From an uncultured Lachnospiraceae bacterium (GTDB taxonomy: Bacteria > Bacillota > Clostridia > Lachnospirales > Lachnospiraceae), in the NCBI GenBank assembly GCA_910578085.1, contig CAJTPM010000044.1, positions 1 to 25,623 on the forward strand: a stretch of DNA of 25,623 bases, in the 5' to 3' direction. Positions 1-6,778 of the stretch are shown in pieces (the first letter of the stretch is position 1; the number at the start of each line of letters is the position of its first letter). Position numbers and translations under genes: made by a program. Below the pieces are notes generated by a model, which was not told the origin of the DNA, ran no database searches, and was given only the letters and a program-made list of their open reading frames with translations.

Positions 1-32
1 CATTGCACACGCTGTTAAGTTTGTATGATTGT

Positions 33-80
33 GCCAGCAGTATCACTACGCCCTGTGAGTGATATACCGCTGGTTTTTAT
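33..80 (+). terminator. Terminator-like hairpin T1 of leader copy 1
   Basis: CCAGC (34-38) pairs with GCTGG (69-73), and the inner TATCACT (41-47) pairs with AGTGATA (58-64). A TTTTTATTT tract follows. The equivalent hairpin in copy 2 lies at 2782-2830 with a different stem sequence but the same shape. Confidence 0.65.
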
Positions 81-110
81 TTGGGAAAATTCATTATAAT
101 CTCTTTTTAG

Positions 111-181
111 AGCAGGAATGACACTGGTTCATAGGAATTTATGGACAACAGGAATATCAGAGAGTCATTCCTGCTTTTTTG
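111..181 (+). terminator. Terminator-like hairpin T2 of leader copy 1
   Basis: A perfect 12-bp stem, AGCAGGAATGAC (111-122) with GTCATTCCTGCT (164-175), runs into seven T. The long apical region holds a small inner stem CATA/TATG. It ends about 68 nt before the TTG start of the gene at 249. Confidence 0.75.
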
Positions 182-248
182 TTGCCTGAAAACCGGAAGG
201 TTTATAGGGATAGGACAACACTAACAAGGAAAGGAAGGTGAAGAACGG

Positions 249-452
249 TTGCAGAAAGTAAGATGGCTGGATCAGGACTGTAACAAATGCGGCAGGCAGT
301 TAAACAGCTGGGATGCCCGGTTATCAAAGACTCTGGCATATAAATACCCATGCTGTGAATCCTGCATCGCCGGGGAATATGATATGTCAGCGGAGAAACT
401 GCGGGACCGTATGGAAGACTATTTTGGGATGCGCCCATGCCAGGGGCTGTAA
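249..452 (+). CDS. Small Cys-motif protein, function unknown
   Basis: A 67-residue protein starting at TTG, chosen because GGAAGGTG at 233-240 lies about 8 bases upstream and no better start exists in frame. Two cysteine clusters are visible: CNKC near residue 11 and CCESC near residue 35. Together they could form a small zinc ribbon, and no further family is recognised. It ends 11 bases before the ATG of the next gene, so the two are probably co-transcribed from the structured leader at 1-185. A role as a DNA- or protein-binding accessory factor of the mobile element is only an inference. Confidence 0.6.
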   Translation: MQKVRWLDQDCNKCGRQLNSWDARLSKTLAYKYPCCESCIAGEYDMSAEKLRDRMEDYFGMRPCQGL

Positions 453-463
453 GGAGGAATGGA

Positions 464-1669
464 ATGAGAGAAAAGGAACATGAGGAATACAATGCGCTGA
501 CAAAGCGGCTGCTGGAGGAAGGCTATACCGTGGACAATCATCCGGATTATGTAAGGGTTGATGTTCCCATGTGGCAGGAGAAAACCCTTGATAATTATGA
601 TGGAGGGTTTACCTATGAACGCTGGTGGATCTTTGAACAGACTTTCAGGACGCCCTGCGGCCTGCAGTGCAAAGGACTCCAGTGTCACAGCAACATGAGC
701 TACATGGGGATTGAATGGACTTTTGAGAATGATATGGCTACCATCCGCTGTCCTTATGAAAAGAAGGAATGCAAGCTGAAACACGAATACCTTCAGGAGA
801 ATAAGGTACTCAGGTATGAGTGTGAGGTTCATATGACGAAAGATGAATACTGCTATGAAGGGAGCGTAGAGCATATCCTGAAGCTGCATGATGATGAGAT
901 ACGGAGACAGGAGGTCAGCTTCAGGCTGCAGAAAAATGGACGAGTCTGCCGTGAGCATATGAGGTTCAATCGGGATACCCTGGAATGGGAGATGAACTAT
1001 GACCCTTATTATTGCGGATCAAGCAGATGTGCAGGGATGTGCCCGGTCCTGGGGCATGAGCTGGATAAGAAAAAGGGGAATGTATTTTATGATGTGAAGA
1101 TATCTTATCTCAGAAATGACTTGAACGGCACACTGTTTGAAGGACAGGTGGATACCCGGATCATCAAGGGGAAAAAGCTCTTTGACCATCCGGTGAGCAT
1201 GGATATCGGTAAGATATGCGCCAGGCTCTGCCAGGATCGGATAAGGGAGAAAGTTCGGAGACATTATTTTACGCAGCTGTTTTTCTCTGAATACCACGGC
1301 AGGCATTTTTCCTTTGAGATCCAGAATGTCCGTGCGGAACGCAGGGAGAGCCGGGATCTGATGCAGGACCTGGAGGATATACGGAACGGAATCCAGATCG
1401 TGCATGCTTCTGATATGGAAAAAAGGGATTCTGAGAATAAAAGGGAGAGACGGCGGCAGGCGCGGGAGTCTGCGGTCAGGCGTCTGGAAAAGAAACTGTT
1501 GGAGAACGGATATGAAAGTCTGGAAAAATTCAGTGTAGACCGGCGCCATGCGGATAAATGGCTGGGAGAGGAACGGATCGCAGAACTGGAACAGATGCGC
1601 CTGGAAAAAGAGAAAGAGAGAAGGGAGCAGCCAGTGCAATTAAGTTTGTTTGATATGGAAGTTCTGTAA
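464..1669 (+). CDS. Cys-rich element protein with C-terminal sliding-clamp-type motif
   Basis: A 401-residue protein. The start is ATG 464, preceded by AAGGAGG at 451-457; the in-frame ATG at 437 overlaps the upstream gene and lacks a good ribosome site. The N-terminal three quarters hold many cysteines, including paired ones such as CGLQCKGLQC and SRCAGMC, suggesting metal binding. The C-terminal quarter is highly charged and probably helical or coiled coil. The protein ends QLSLFDMEVL. QLSLF is the canonical pentapeptide by which bacterial replication proteins bind the beta sliding clamp. No named family is recognised. A DNA-replication or repair accessory role is inferred from the motif and the element context. 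Confidence 0.7.
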   Translation: MREKEHEEYNALTKRLLEEGYTVDNHPDYVRVDVPMWQEKTLDNYDGGFTYERWWIFEQTFRTPCGLQCKGLQCHSNMSYMGIEWTFENDMATIRCPYEKKECKLKHEYLQENKVLRYECEVHMTKDEYCYEGSVEHILKLHDDEIRRQEVSFRLQKNGRVCREHMRFNRDTLEWEMNYDPYYCGSSRCAGMCPVLGHELDKKKGNVFYDVKISYLRNDLNGTLFEGQVDTRIIKGKKLFDHPVSMDIGKICARLCQDRIREKVRRHYFTQLFFSEYHGRHFSFEIQNVRAERRESRDLMQDLEDIRNGIQIVHASDMEKRDSENKRERRRQARESAVRRLEKKLLENGYESLEKFSVDRRHADKWLGEERIAELEQMRLEKEKERREQPVQLSLFDMEVL

Positions 1670-1764
1670 GATAAAGGAAAGGCTGCCTGGAGCAGCAATA
1701 ATATTTTTCATGCCAGTATTTTTATACAACCATCCATACCATTGTAATGTTAATTTGGATATTC

Positions 1765-1800
1765 TTGATAAAAAGCGGTTTCTTTAGTATAATAAAACCG
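1765..1800 (+). promoter_or_regulatory. Promoter and candidate operator of the toxin-antitoxin pair
   Basis: TTGATA (1765-1770), a 17-base spacer and TATAAT (1788-1793) form a near-consensus promoter. An inverted repeat, CGGTTT (1776-1781) and AAACCG (1795-1800), straddles the -10 box. That is where an antitoxin would repress its own operon. The start of transcription would fall near 1800, about 65 bases before the antitoxin ATG. Confidence 0.7.
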
Positions 1801-1865
1801 TGACAGAAGGTAAAGATTTAATCAGATATATGTTTTCTAAATCATGTAGAAAGGTGGTGTCTGTT

Positions 1866-2120
1866 ATGTCAACATTGCAGAATCAGATTACACAATCTCT
1901 GGAAGGACTTTCGGATGACAGCCTGCGCTTTATTCTTGATATGATACAGCGCTTTGTGCTGCCATCAGAGTCAAGGAGTGTGAGTATAAATTATGGCGTT
2001 GTCACACAGGGCAAAAAACGCAGGCTTGGAAGTATGAAAGGGCAGAAATTTATTGCGGATGGTCATGATATAGACGAGTGCAATGATGAAATAGCCAGAT
2101 TATTTGAGGTGGATGGTTGA
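1866..2120 (+). CDS. Antitoxin of a PIN-toxin (VapBC-like) module
   Basis: An 84-residue protein. ATG 1866 is chosen because AAAGGTGGTG (1850-1859) precedes it; a GTG at 1800 in frame coincides with the transcription start region and is unlikely. The N-terminal half looks helical (residues 1-32), and the rest is short and polar, like antitoxin tails that wrap a toxin. No confident DNA-binding family is recognised from sequence alone. The assignment rests on size and on the 1-base overlap (TGATG) with the PIN-domain toxin gene. The operator-like repeat at 1776-1800 suggests autoregulation. Confidence 0.65.
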   Translation: MSTLQNQITQSLEGLSDDSLRFILDMIQRFVLPSESRSVSINYGVVTQGKKRRLGSMKGQKFIADGHDIDECNDEIARLFEVDG

Positions 2121-2524
2121 TGAAGATTTTGCTGGATACACATATTGCAATATGGGCAGTACTGGATTCGGAGGAATTGTCGAATACAGCCAGGGCAATG
2201 ATACTTGACGAGAACAATGAAATCTATTACAGTACCGCTTCCGTGTGGGAGGTTACAATCAAGCATATGGCACATCCGGAAACATTTTTATTTAGTGGGA
2301 AATACCTGGAGAAAGGATGTGAAGAGAATGGTTTTGTCTCGCTGCCTGTATTTAATATACATGTGGCTGAGCTGGAATCTTTGGTAAGGCCAAAGGATGC
2401 TCCACCGCATAAAGATCCTTTTGACAGGATTTTGCTTGCGCAGGCAAAATCAGAAGGAATGAAATTTATGACACATGATACTTTGATTCCGTATTATAAC
2501 GAATCTTTTGTTATCAGTGTTTAA
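2120..2524 (+). CDS. PIN-domain ribonuclease toxin, VapC-type
   Basis: A 134-residue protein with the hallmarks of a PIN-domain toxin: KILLDTHIAIW at the N-terminus with acidic Asp6, Glu44 in SVWEVTIK, then KDPFDRILLAQA with Asp99 and Asp102, and Asp120 in the late THD. These acidic residues coordinate the metal that PIN nucleases use to cut RNA. The length is typical of the family. ATG 2120 overlaps the antitoxin stop by one base, and the TTG at 2117 is less likely. The pair probably stabilises the element. It lies between the two leader copies and reads like an independent cassette. Confidence 0.88.
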   Translation: MKILLDTHIAIWAVLDSEELSNTARAMILDENNEIYYSTASVWEVTIKHMAHPETFLFSGKYLEKGCEENGFVSLPVFNIHVAELESLVRPKDAPPHKDPFDRILLAQAKSEGMKFMTHDTLIPYYNESFVISV

Positions 2525-2623
2525 CATGAGTGCAATGATTGATGTAAAGAGCCAGAAGATATTTACAATCTCGAACTGGCTAAAGGTGTGAGCGCATTTT
2601 CTTTTGTTGGTTATTTATAAAAC

Positions 2624-2673
2624 ACTATATATAGTATCAACAACTTGACTAAATCAATATCTTGTGCTAAACT
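2624..2673 (+). promoter_or_regulatory. Strong promoter of leader copy 2, with upstream palindrome
   Basis: TTGACT (2645-2650), a 17-base spacer and TAAACT (2668-2673) give a good sigma-A promoter. Transcription would start near 2680. A perfect 12-bp palindrome, ACTATATATAGT (2624-2635), ends 9 bases before the -35 box and may be a regulator site. This is the only convincing promoter found for the operon that starts at 2995. Confidence 0.7.
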
Positions 2674-2679
2674 GTCCTT

Positions 2680-2830
2680 GTAATTGATTTTTGTGCGTAG
2701 CCCGTAAGGGAAATGCAGTCCGTTCAGGCTGTATGCGGAGAACTTTCCGCATTGCACACGCTGTTAAGTTTGTATTTTTGTGCCAGTAGTACCATTATGC
2801 CCTCCAGGCAGTGGTTTACTGGCTTTTTTA
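2680..2830 (+). ncRNA. Candidate structured RNA, cloverleaf-like, with its own terminator
   Basis: From the predicted start near 2680 the RNA can fold as a closed multi-branch. The outer stem is TGTGC (2692-2696) with GCACA (2754-2758). It encloses three adjacent hairpins: CCC-GTAA-GGG (2701-2710, GNRA-type loop); TGCAGTC/GGCTGTA (2714-2733); and TGCGGAG/TTCCGCA (2734-2751). The terminator hairpin at 2782-2830 would give a roughly 150-nt RNA. No Rfam family is recognised. It could be a free small RNA, a ligand-sensing leader or an antitermination element. The 3' part recurs at 1-80. Confidence 0.55.
2782..2830 (+). terminator. Terminator T1 of leader copy 2
   Basis: GCCAGTA (2782-2788) pairs with TACTGGC (2817-2823) and is followed by a run of T. 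The inner ACCA/TGGT extends the stem. It corresponds in position to the hairpin at 33-73. Confidence 0.75.
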
Positions 2831-2857
2831 TGTAAAAGGGATGACTTTCCCTTTAAG

Positions 2858-2930
2858 AGCGGGAATGACTATGGTTCATGGAAATCCATGGACGCCAGGG
2901 ATTTGGCAGATGGTCATTTCCGCTTTTTTA
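2858..2930 (+). terminator. Terminator T2 of leader copy 2
   Basis: AGCGGGAATGAC (2858-2869) pairs with GTCATTTCCGCT (2913-2924), 12 bp with one G-U, and runs into seven T. An inner CATGG/CCATG stem replaces the CATA/TATG stem of copy 1. It ends about 65 bases before the first gene of the operon, so readthrough is needed to express that gene. Confidence 0.78.
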
Positions 2931-2994
2931 TTTTCTGCCCAAATGCCGGTAACGGCTTTGAGGATAAAACATTTTAGAAAGGCAGGTACAAAGA

Positions 2995-3156
2995 ATGAGC
3001 ATGAGAAACAAAAAGGCCGGCAGGAGCTGGCAGAAACAGGCGGCAGGATACCCGTTCAGGGATACCGCTGTCCAGAAAGCCAATGACCAGTACTGGAAGA
3101 ACTGTACCACGATCCGTACAGTGAACTTTACGCACAGGGCCAGAAGGGGGGCGTGA
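2995..3156 (+). CDS. Small basic protein, function unknown
   Basis: A 53-residue protein rich in Lys and Arg with a central aromatic patch (SWQKQ, QYWKN). ATG 2995 is preceded by GAAAGGCAGG at 2977-2986. Its stop overlaps a possible GTG start (3153) of the exonuclease gene as GTGA, and lies 2 bases before the preferred ATG 3159, which argues for translational coupling. A competing ORF in another frame (2811-3086) starts inside the terminator region and is less likely. It is the first cistron after the leader. A nucleic-acid-binding role is only suggested by its charge. Confidence 0.5.
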   Translation: MSMRNKKAGRSWQKQAAGYPFRDTAVQKANDQYWKNCTTIRTVNFTHRARRGA

Positions 3157-3158
3157 CC

Positions 3159-4223
3159 ATGCCCGATACGAACATGGAGAGGGAAAGGCACAGCCCGCTG
3201 GTGCTGGTGGATACGGAAGACCTTACCAGGGAAGAATGGCTGGACTGGCGGCGCCGCGGGATCGGCGGCAGTGACGTCTCTGCCATCATCGGGATCTCCC
3301 CTTTCCGCACCGCACGGGATATCTATTATGACAAAGTGGGTATTGCGGCGGTGGAGGAAAATGAAGGCAACTGGGTGGCTATGGAAATGGGCCATCTCCT
3401 GGAAGACCTTGTGGCAAAGATATTTGAAAGAAAGACAGGGCTTAAGATCTATCAGGTCAAAAAGATGTTCCGGCATCCCCTTTATCCGTTCATGCTGGCA
3501 GACGTGGATTACTTCATCACCATGACGGACGGCACGAAAGCCGTCCTGGAGATCAAGACCACGAACTATAATGCAAAAGACCACTGGTGGAAGGATGGCA
3601 GGGAGACCGTGCCGGTCCATTACGAAGCCCAGGGCAGGCATTACATGGCCGTCATGGATATGGACCGGGTATTTTTCTGCTGTCTGTACGGCAACACGGA
3701 AGATGAGGTCATTATCCGGGAACTCCGCAGAGACATGGCCTATGAGGAAGAGATGATATTCCTGGAACAGGAATTCTGGAACAGCCACGTGCAGAAACAG
3801 ATCCCGCCGCCTTATCTGGAGGACGGGGATGTGATCCTCGCCAGCGCCAGGCAGTATTGCGGCAGGGCGGACAAGGACGCCGGGGCCATTGTCCTGAACG
3901 GGACCATGCCGTCCACACTGATGCGTTATATGCAGCTCCAGGAGCAGAAGAAACAGTCAGATAAATATTCCAAAAAGCTGGAGGCCGATATCCAGAGGCT
4001 GAAAGCGATCCTGGCTGCGGAGATGGGTACAAGCTGTACGGCCATCTGCGATATGGACGGGAGCCGTTACACGCTGACATACAACCCGGTGCGCAAGATG
4101 ATCGTTGACAAGGACAACCTGGCAAGGCTGAAACTGCAGTACCCGGAGATCTATGAGCAGTTTGTGACGGTATCGGAATTCCGGACGTTCCATGTAAAGG
4201 TCAGTGCTGTGGATGCCGCCTGA
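3159..4223 (+). CDS. YqaJ-family (lambda-exonuclease-like) recombination nuclease
   Basis: A 354-residue protein. ATG 3159 is preferred, with AAGGGGG at 3144-3150; a GTG at 3153 is the alternative. The order of motifs is that of YqaJ viral recombinases: EWLDWRRRGIGGSDVSAI (Asp39), GHLLED (Glu82), ADVDYF (Asp115, Asp117) and LEIKTT (Glu131, Lys133). These form the PD-(D/E)xK metal-dependent nuclease core that resects double-stranded ends 5' to 3'. The region after about residue 240 looks helical and may be a dimer or partner-binding segment. Such nucleases work with a single-strand annealing protein, and a candidate partner is encoded at 6779-8245. Its location in the operon suggests a role in recombination or repair of element DNA. 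Confidence 0.88.
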   Translation: MPDTNMERERHSPLVLVDTEDLTREEWLDWRRRGIGGSDVSAIIGISPFRTARDIYYDKVGIAAVEENEGNWVAMEMGHLLEDLVAKIFERKTGLKIYQVKKMFRHPLYPFMLADVDYFITMTDGTKAVLEIKTTNYNAKDHWWKDGRETVPVHYEAQGRHYMAVMDMDRVFFCCLYGNTEDEVIIRELRRDMAYEEEMIFLEQEFWNSHVQKQIPPPYLEDGDVILASARQYCGRADKDAGAIVLNGTMPSTLMRYMQLQEQKKQSDKYSKKLEADIQRLKAILAAEMGTSCTAICDMDGSRYTLTYNPVRKMIVDKDNLARLKLQYPEIYEQFVTVSEFRTFHVKVSAVDAA

Positions 4224-4257
4224 GAACAAAGAACATTATGGAAAGGACAAGGTGAAA

Positions 4258-4431
4258 ATGAGAAGAAGAACATGGATACCAGGGTGCATAGGGGGATTTC
4301 TTTTGTTCCTCCTGATAAGGGACGCGTTCCAGCTGATACGCCTGGGATGCGGTCTGGCGCTGTATCCCCTGCTGGGAGCTGTCCTGGCAGTCATTACGGG
4401 CCTGCTTGTGTTATGGCTCTTATGGAGGTGA
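4258..4431 (+). CDS. Small two-helix membrane protein, unknown
   Basis: A 57-residue protein: a basic N-terminus (MRRR) followed by two hydrophobic segments, about residues 8-21 and 30-55. ATG 4258 is chosen because AAGGTG at 4249-4254 precedes it; an upstream ATG at 4204 overlaps the exonuclease gene. It ends 4 bases before the helicase ATG, so it is embedded in the operon. It is probably an inner-membrane miniprotein. A membrane protein between a nuclease and a helicase is unexpected and may tether DNA processing to the membrane, but that is speculation. Confidence 0.55.
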   Translation: MRRRTWIPGCIGGFLLFLLIRDAFQLIRLGCGLALYPLLGAVLAVITGLLVLWLLWR

Positions 4432-4435
4432 GAGA

Positions 4436-6712
4436 ATGAGTTATACAGGTACTTATGACGGAAAGATATTCCATAACCCGTCAAATAAATTCTGCATTGT
4501 CATTGTGAAGACCGCAGATACTGCCATCCCGGAACAGGCACGGGATAAGAGAAGGTATAAAGACCACCTGATCCGTTTCACCGCTGTGGGCTATGAGATC
4601 CCCATGACGGATGCCGTGGAGCTGGAACTGGAAGGGGAATGGGTCAACGGGAAATACGGCATGCAGCTCCAGGTGGAGCAGTGGCGTGAGATTGTACCGA
4701 GGACAAAGGAAGGCGTGCTGAGCTATCTCGGTTCCGGCCTTATCAAAGGGATCGGGGAGAAAACTGCCGCTGAGATCGTGGCAAAGTTCGGCACAAATAC
4801 GCTGGACATACTGGAAAAGCACCCGGAACGGCTGCTGGAGGTCCGGGGGATAACAGAAAACAAACTGGAGGATATCCGGACTTCTTTTGCGGAGAGCCGG
4901 ATGCTGCGGGATATCATGACGCTCCTTGCGCCCTTTAAGCTGACGCCGAAGACGGCGCTGAAGATCTACCAGCATTTCGGGCCGGCCTGTCTGGATATTT
5001 TGAAAAAAAGCCCATTCGAGCTGTGCCAGATACCGGGTTTCGGGTTCCGCAGGGTGGATGCCATTGTAAGGAAAACCGATAACCGCCCCCGTGACCCCAT
5101 GCGGATCAGGGGCGCGCTCCACTGCACACTGGACGAGGCAAAGGGAAAGCAGGGGCATCTGTTTCTGGGAAGGGAAGAACTGTGCAAGGCAGCTTTTAAG
5201 ATGCTGAATGAAAAGATCCCGCTTCCGGAAATGCGTGTGCGCCAGGAGGAAGTGGGCCGGGAACTGGACGCTATGATCCTGGGCGGCTCCGTGGTCTCCA
5301 TGAGGGACAGCATCTACCACCCGAATGCATTCGCGCAGGAGGATGAGACTGCCAGCCGGATCGCAAGGCTTCTGGCGGAGGAAAGGCCGCAGGCAAAAGA
5401 CATTACCGCCATCATTGAGGCGGTCAGGGCAGAACAGGGCCTCCGTACTTCCGGGAAACAGGAAGCCGCAGTCCTGACGGCATTTCTTTATAACCTGTCC
5501 ATCATCACCGGTTCGCCGGGTACGGGCAAGACGACCGTTCTGAAGATCATCCTGGAGGTTTACCGCAGGATGCATCCCGACAGGAAGATCGTCCTTATGG
5601 CGCCTACGGGCCGGGCAAGCCGCAGGATGGCGGAGAGTACCGGATTTGACGGGGCATGCACCCTTCACAGCGGCCTTGGGCTTGTCAGTGAGGAGGATGA
5701 GGGCAGCCGCGGCAGAAAAAAGGACAGCCTGGACGCGGATCTGGTCATTGTGGACGAGTTCTCCATGGTGGATATGTGGCTTGCAGGCAAGTTCTTTCCC
5801 GCGTTGAAGGAAGGGGCGAAGACCGTCCTGGTCGGTGACCCGGACCAGCTGCCCAGCGTAGGCGCAGGGAATGTGTTCAAGGAACTGATTCAGTGCGGCC
5901 TTGTGCCGGTCACAGTGCTGGACGAGGTATTCCGCCAGGCAAAGGACAGCCTGATCGCCCATAACGCACGGTTCATCCATGACGGCAGTACCAAGCTGTA
6001 TTATGGGGATGACTTCCAGTTCCTGTCCTGTGACAGCCAGGCAGACGCAGCAGCGGCCATCATTGATAAGTATTGCCAGGAGATCAAGAGCAACGGGATC
6101 GAGCATGTGCAGATCCTCTCACCATTCCGGACAGAAGGGGCGGCATCCTCGGACCATCTGAACGCCGCCATCCGGGAGATCGTGAATCCGTTCCAGTCCA
6201 CGGAGGATGAGATCCGTGTGGGTTCAAAGACATTCCGTGTGGGAGACCGCATCATGCAGACTAAAAACACCGATAAGGTATCCAACGGCGATCTGGGATT
6301 TATCCGCTATGTGGAGGATACGCCGGAGGGGAAACGGATTGGCCTGGACTTTGGGGAGGACCGCAGCCTGGAATACGGCACGGAGGATCTGGTGAACCTG
6401 GATCTTGCCTATGCGACCACCATCCATAAGGCCATGGGCTCCGAGTATGACATCGTGCTGATGCCGGTACTGAAGGCCCATTATATCATGCTCTACCGGA
6501 ACCTTCTGTATACCGGGATCACCCGCGCAAAGAAGAGGGTGGTGCTGGCAGGAGAAAAGAGCGTGCTGTTCATGGCCATCCACAAGAATGAGATCAGCAG
6601 GAGGAATACCCTTCTGGGAGAGCGCATCTGCCTGTATTACAAGGCTTATGCAAGGAGCGCCGGGATCGCGGTGCCGGGGTTCCTGGAAGAAAAACTGAAG
6701 GCAGCAGGTTAA
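4436..6712 (+). CDS. recD2: RecD2-like superfamily 1B DNA helicase
   Basis: A 758-residue protein, a normal length for RecD2. ATG 4436 has GGAGGTG at 4424-4430; an upstream TTG (4406) lacks support. The N-terminal part contains helix-hairpin-helix-like repeats (GLIKGIGEKTAAEIV near 105-120, IPGFGF near 200). The helicase core shows Walker A GSPGTGKTT with Lys365, Walker B VDEFS with Asp440-Glu441, then GDPDQLPSVGAGNVF. The C-terminal motifs are YATTIHKAMGSEYD and LYTGITRAKKR. RecD2 unwinds DNA 5' to 3' without RecBC. The usual HKxQGSE motif reads HKAMGSE here. It is encoded beside the YqaJ nuclease and a primase, so it probably serves replication or end processing of the element. Confidence 0.9.
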   Translation: MSYTGTYDGKIFHNPSNKFCIVIVKTADTAIPEQARDKRRYKDHLIRFTAVGYEIPMTDAVELELEGEWVNGKYGMQLQVEQWREIVPRTKEGVLSYLGSGLIKGIGEKTAAEIVAKFGTNTLDILEKHPERLLEVRGITENKLEDIRTSFAESRMLRDIMTLLAPFKLTPKTALKIYQHFGPACLDILKKSPFELCQIPGFGFRRVDAIVRKTDNRPRDPMRIRGALHCTLDEAKGKQGHLFLGREELCKAAFKMLNEKIPLPEMRVRQEEVGRELDAMILGGSVVSMRDSIYHPNAFAQEDETASRIARLLAEERPQAKDITAIIEAVRAEQGLRTSGKQEAAVLTAFLYNLSIITGSPGTGKTTVLKIILEVYRRMHPDRKIVLMAPTGRASRRMAESTGFDGACTLHSGLGLVSEEDEGSRGRKKDSLDADLVIVDEFSMVDMWLAGKFFPALKEGAKTVLVGDPDQLPSVGAGNVFKELIQCGLVPVTVLDEVFRQAKDSLIAHNARFIHDGSTKLYYGDDFQFLSCDSQADAAAAIIDKYCQEIKSNGIEHVQILSPFRTEGAASSDHLNAAIREIVNPFQSTEDEIRVGSKTFRVGDRIMQTKNTDKVSNGDLGFIRYVEDTPEGKRIGLDFGEDRSLEYGTEDLVNLDLAYATTIHKAMGSEYDIVLMPVLKAHYIMLYRNLLYTGITRAKKRVVLAGEKSVLFMAIHKNEISRRNTLLGERICLYYKAYARSAGIAVPGFLEEKLKAAG

Positions 6713-6716
6713 AAAT

Positions 6717-6760
6717 GGGATGCAGGTGCAGAAAATGCACGGGGTATCCCTTATTTATTT
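6717..6760 (+). terminator. Intra-operon terminator-like hairpin before 6779
   Basis: GGGAT (6717-6721) pairs with ATCCC (6746-6750), with an inner GGTGCA-type stem closing on a GAAA-like loop. TTATTTATTT follows. Only 18 bases separate it from the next start codon, so no promoter fits in between. Confidence 0.55.
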
Positions 6761-6778
6761 AAAGAAAGGAGTTTTAAG

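Larger units (their letters stand above)
1..185 (+). ncRNA. Structured leader, copy 1 (5' end cut by window)
   Basis: This is the 3' part of a leader that recurs complete at 2680-2932. The first 26 bases match 2751-2776 almost exactly. Two hairpins follow, 33-73 and 111-175, each with a U-tract. The promoter and the cloverleaf part seen in copy 2 would lie left of the window. It sits directly upstream of the genes at 249 and 464, so it probably forms their 5' leader. Its function is unknown; attenuation or antitermination is an inference. Confidence 0.6.
2751..2932 (+). repeat. Diverged direct repeat of leader (partner at 1-183)
   Basis: The order is the same in both copies: CATTGCACACGCTGTTAAG block, first hairpin, spacer, then second hairpin ending in a T-run. 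The first 26 bases are nearly identical. Afterwards sequence diverges but pairing is kept. The copies begin two same-strand gene sets, at 249 and 2995. Confidence 0.75.

Noticed and set aside
2550..2581. AGCCAG/CTGGCT hairpin after the toxin gene
   Set aside because: The pairing is real, but only 6 bp and no T-tract follows. Not called as a terminator.
2811..3086. 91-codon open frame overlapping the 2995 gene
   Set aside because: It begins within the first terminator hairpin and spans the second, with no ribosome site, so it is probably leader RNA.
2928..3788. Reverse-strand open frame of 286 codons
   Set aside because: It is antisense to the small ORF and the YqaJ nuclease, has no domain and no ribosome site. 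The forward frame has catalytic motifs.
4481..6106. Long reverse-strand open frame of 541 codons
   Set aside because: It lies wholly antisense to the RecD2-like helicase, whose motifs are complete. It has no recognisable domain and is His/Pro/Leu-rich as expected for an antisense shadow of GC-rich coding sequence.
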